From: Clostridiales bacterium
Lineage (GTDB): Bacteria > Bacillota > Clostridia > Lachnospirales > Lachnospiraceae
Reading direction: 5' to 3'
NCBI GenBank assembly: GCA_019420425.1
Contig: JAHZHG010000060.1
Location: 2,065 to 10,260, forward strand
DNA length: 8,196 nt
The stretch's first letter is position 1. Each line of letters starts with the position of its first letter. The notes under the pieces were generated by a model, which did no database searches, was not told the origin of the DNA, and worked only from the letters and a program-made list of their open reading frames with translations. The translations under genes were made by a program, and so were the position numbers. This document shows, piece by piece, positions 6,566 through 8,196 of this stretch.

Positions 6566-7630
6566 TCATTCGTTTACACTGGCCTTGCGTTTAAACCGGC
6601 CGAACAGTCTGCGGTAATCAAAGAACTTATCCATAGCAATGAACAGAATCAGGATCGGAACTACCGTATCGATCAGTGACTTGGGAACACCGGTGTAATA
6701 CTCCATTCCTGAGCCGCCCACACGGGTAAAGGCGATAAACAGTGCCGCCAGCGGCAGCAGCGCCAGGTTGTTCTTGACCAGCTGGCACGCCAGAATCCCA
6801 TAGAACGCAGAGTTCAGGGAAAAGTTCTGCATAAAGTTTCCATACACACCCAGGATCTCACAGCCGCCTGCCAGTCCGCCGATTGCTCCGCTGAGCATAA
6901 CCGTGCCAAGCACAATCAGCTTTGACTTGATGCCCACTGCCTCACAGAATCTCGGGTTGTCCGCAACGTGCCGCAGCTTAAAGCCGAAGGTTGTCCTGAA
7001 GGTGAGGAAGTACACAAAGATATATACGGCAATGGCGATGAAAATTGCGGTACTCGCCCGGCTCGGCGCCAGGGGAAGCTTTGGCAGCATCGCGGATGCC
7101 TGCACGTGGGGCGTCTCGGGAGCCGCGCTGTGGGCCGACCACGGATTGTTCAGCAGATAATCCGTCAGGGAGATAGCCACGTAGTTCAGCATGATCGTTA
7201 CACATGCCTCGTTGATGTTGAAGAATGCCTTTAGCGCTCCTCCGATGGCCGCCCAGAGCGCGCCGGCCAGCATTCCGCAGCCAAGACAGATCGGGATGAT
7301 CACATAAGGCGGAAGATCCGGGAGGAGGAAGCCAGGCGCGCAGCTGAACATTGCGCCCATGTACAGACAGCCCTCAAGGCCGATATTGAAATATCCGATT
7401 CGCTTCGTCAGGCTGTAGGCCGACGCAATGATCAGAATCAGGATAAAATCCTCCACCGTTGAACCAAAATTAAACTTACCGATGAATGCTCCCCGGAACA
7501 TTTGATAAAAGGCTTCCATCGGATTGTGGCCGCAGATCGCGATAACGATAGACAGGGCTACAAGCGCGACGGCAAAGGCAGTGGCAATACGAATCACCGC
7601 GTCAATTTTTTCCGATCTATTTTTCGTCAT
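6566..7630 (-). CDS. ABC transporter permease, NupP/YufP-like (nucleoside or simple-sugar importer)
   Basis: 354-residue polytopic membrane protein, the first permease of the importer. An N-terminal helix (about 14-33) is followed by the core. Family marks: GYFNIGLEGCLYMGAMF (79-95), NINEACVTIMLNYVA (138-152, compare the common VNEVI-T-LMLNYI), the cytoplasmic loop FGFKLRHVADNPRFCEAVGIKSK (within 215-237) and LSGAIGGLAGGCEILG (246-261). Its C-terminus is basic (GRFKRKASVNE), consistent with a cytoplasmic end. The ATG at 7630-7628 lies inside the end of the ATPase gene (14-base overlap), and its ribosome binding site GGGAGGAGGG is encoded in the ATPase C-terminal codons. That arrangement suggests translational coupling and balanced production of subunits. 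It pairs with the shorter permease downstream. Family is clear; substrate is not. Confidence 0.94.
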   Translation of the reverse strand: MTKNRSEKIDAVIRIATAFAVALVALSIVIAICGHNPMEAFYQMFRGAFIGKFNFGSTVEDFILILIIASAYSLTKRIGYFNIGLEGCLYMGAMFSCAPGFLLPDLPPYVIIPICLGCGMLAGALWAAIGGALKAFFNINEACVTIMLNYVAISLTDYLLNNPWSAHSAAPETPHVQASAMLPKLPLAPSRASTAIFIAIAVYIFVYFLTFRTTFGFKLRHVADNPRFCEAVGIKSKLIVLGTVMLSGAIGGLAGGCEILGVYGNFMQNFSLNSAFYGILACQLVKNNLALLPLAALFIAFTRVGGSGMEYYTGVPKSLIDTVVPILILFIAMDKFFDYRRLFGRFKRKASVNE

Positions 7631-8196
7631 GCTTATTCCCTCCTCCCATCATCAGGAATCCCAGCTCGCCCTCATCAATCTGATCATCGTTAACCAGTTC
7701 ACCGGTTATCCTGCCCTCATAAAGGACAATAATCCGGTCGGACAGGGAAAGAATCTCGTCCAGATCCGCAGAAATCAGCAAAACGGCTACGCCTTCTTTT
7801 TTGGCATCGTCGATCATTCTCCGGATACCTTCGATATTTCCGATATCAATACCCCTCGTAGGCTGGGCTGCCAGCAGCAGTTTTTTGGTGGGCGCGCCAA
7901 GCTCACGCGCAACAACGATTTTCTGTGCGTTTCCGCCGGAAAGGCTGCCGGCGATATTCGACGGATCCCGCGGACGGATGTCAAAGCGTTCTGCCCGCGC
8001 GCTCGCCTCTTCCATGATTTTTTTCTGATTGATTACGCCAAATCTGGAGTAGGGATGGTTGCGGATTTCTGCTGCCAGCATGTTGTCGGCAAAGGTATGC
8101 GTACCGTTCAGTCCCCGGTCATTTCTGTCCTCCGGAATGTGGACAAAGCCTTCCTTGCGCACCTTAAGCGGCGACTTGTTGGTAATATCTTTTCCG
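7617..8196 (-). CDS. ABC transporter ATP-binding protein, NupO/RbsA-like, C-terminal 192 residues (N-terminus cut by window edge)
   Basis: Part of the second nucleotide-binding domain of a double-domain importer ATPase. The frame is open to the right edge, so any start inside this window (such as the GTG at 8162) is artificial. Visible parts: VHIPEDRNDRGL (the family's conserved IPEDR segment), the signature loop SLSGGNAQKIVVAREL, a degenerate Walker B LLLAAQPTRGIDIG where the usual Asp-Glu is replaced by Ala-Gln, and ISADLDEILSLSDRIIVLYEGR, which lacks the switch His. This degeneracy is normal for the second site in the YufO/NupO group, so it is not a sign of decay. Walker A and the whole first domain lie outside. 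The protein ends GGGNKHDEK, overlapping the first permease gene. A BMP-type substrate-binding lipoprotein is expected further upstream. Confidence 0.95.
   Translation of the reverse strand, partial: GKDITNKSPLKVRKEGFVHIPEDRNDRGLNGTHTFADNMLAAEIRNHPYSRFGVINQKKIMEEASARAERFDIRPRDPSNIAGSLSGGNAQKIVVARELGAPTKKLLLAAQPTRGIDIGNIEGIRRMIDDAKKEGVAVLLISADLDEILSLSDRIIVLYEGRITGELVNDDQIDEGELGFLMMGGGNKHDEK

Noticed and set aside
7830..7900. Loss of Walker B Asp-Glu in the ATPase as a sign of a dead protein
   Set aside because: An Ala-Gln-Pro-Thr-Arg-Gly version is normal for the second nucleotide-binding domain in the NupO/YufO group.
7617..8162. Short ATPase-like gene starting at a GTG at 8162
   Set aside because: The reading frame continues with ATPase-like sequence to the window edge. 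The GTG is an internal Val codon of a larger protein.

Overview
The window looks like chromosomal DNA from an anaerobic Firmicute (class Clostridia, probably a gut Lachnospiraceae-type organism). This is inferred from gene content and style, not from a marker gene: a K+/Na+-type membrane pyrophosphatase, an [4Fe-4S] L-cysteine desulfidase-like enzyme, a BMP-family (Nup-like) ABC transporter, strong GGAGG-type ribosome binding sites, and moderate GC in genes with AT-rich gaps. Every supported gene is on the minus strand, so the window is transcribed from right to left. I see no tRNA, rRNA, CRISPR array, IS element or phage gene.

In transcription order, bases 8196 to 5605 hold the end of an ABC transporter ATPase (cut by the right edge) and two different permeases. 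These are tightly packed: the ATPase and the first permease overlap by 14 bases, and 16 bases separate the two permeases. The set resembles purine-nucleoside or simple-sugar importers fed by a BMP-type lipoprotein, which is not in view. Bases 5554 to 3087 hold a small RbsD/FucU-fold protein (sugar pyranase/mutarotase family, but lacking part of the usual active site), an IolS-like aldo/keto reductase and a second, longer aldo/keto reductase. The spacing suggests one operon that imports a sugar-like or nucleoside-like compound, handles its anomers and then reduces or oxidises it. No kinase or aldolase is visible, so the substrate is unknown.

Bases 2978 to 1701 hold an L-cysteine desulfidase/UPF0597 (CyuA-type) gene behind a 108-base gap containing a hairpin and a possible -10 box. 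It may be the last gene of the operon or have its own promoter. A strong hairpin terminator with T-tracts on both sides (1610-1663) closes the unit.

Bases 1474 to 1 hold the first 491 residues of a membrane-bound ion-pumping pyrophosphatase (hppA). It has a near-consensus promoter (TTGATA, 17 bases, TATAAT) and a leader of about 90 bases that starts with two AATTG/CAATT palindromes. The residue pattern in its sixth membrane helix favours a Na+ pump. The window ends just before the residue that would decide K+ dependence.

The most unusual points are the transporter/RbsD-like/two-reductase cassette with its altered RbsD active site, and the paired palindromes at the hppA transcription start.
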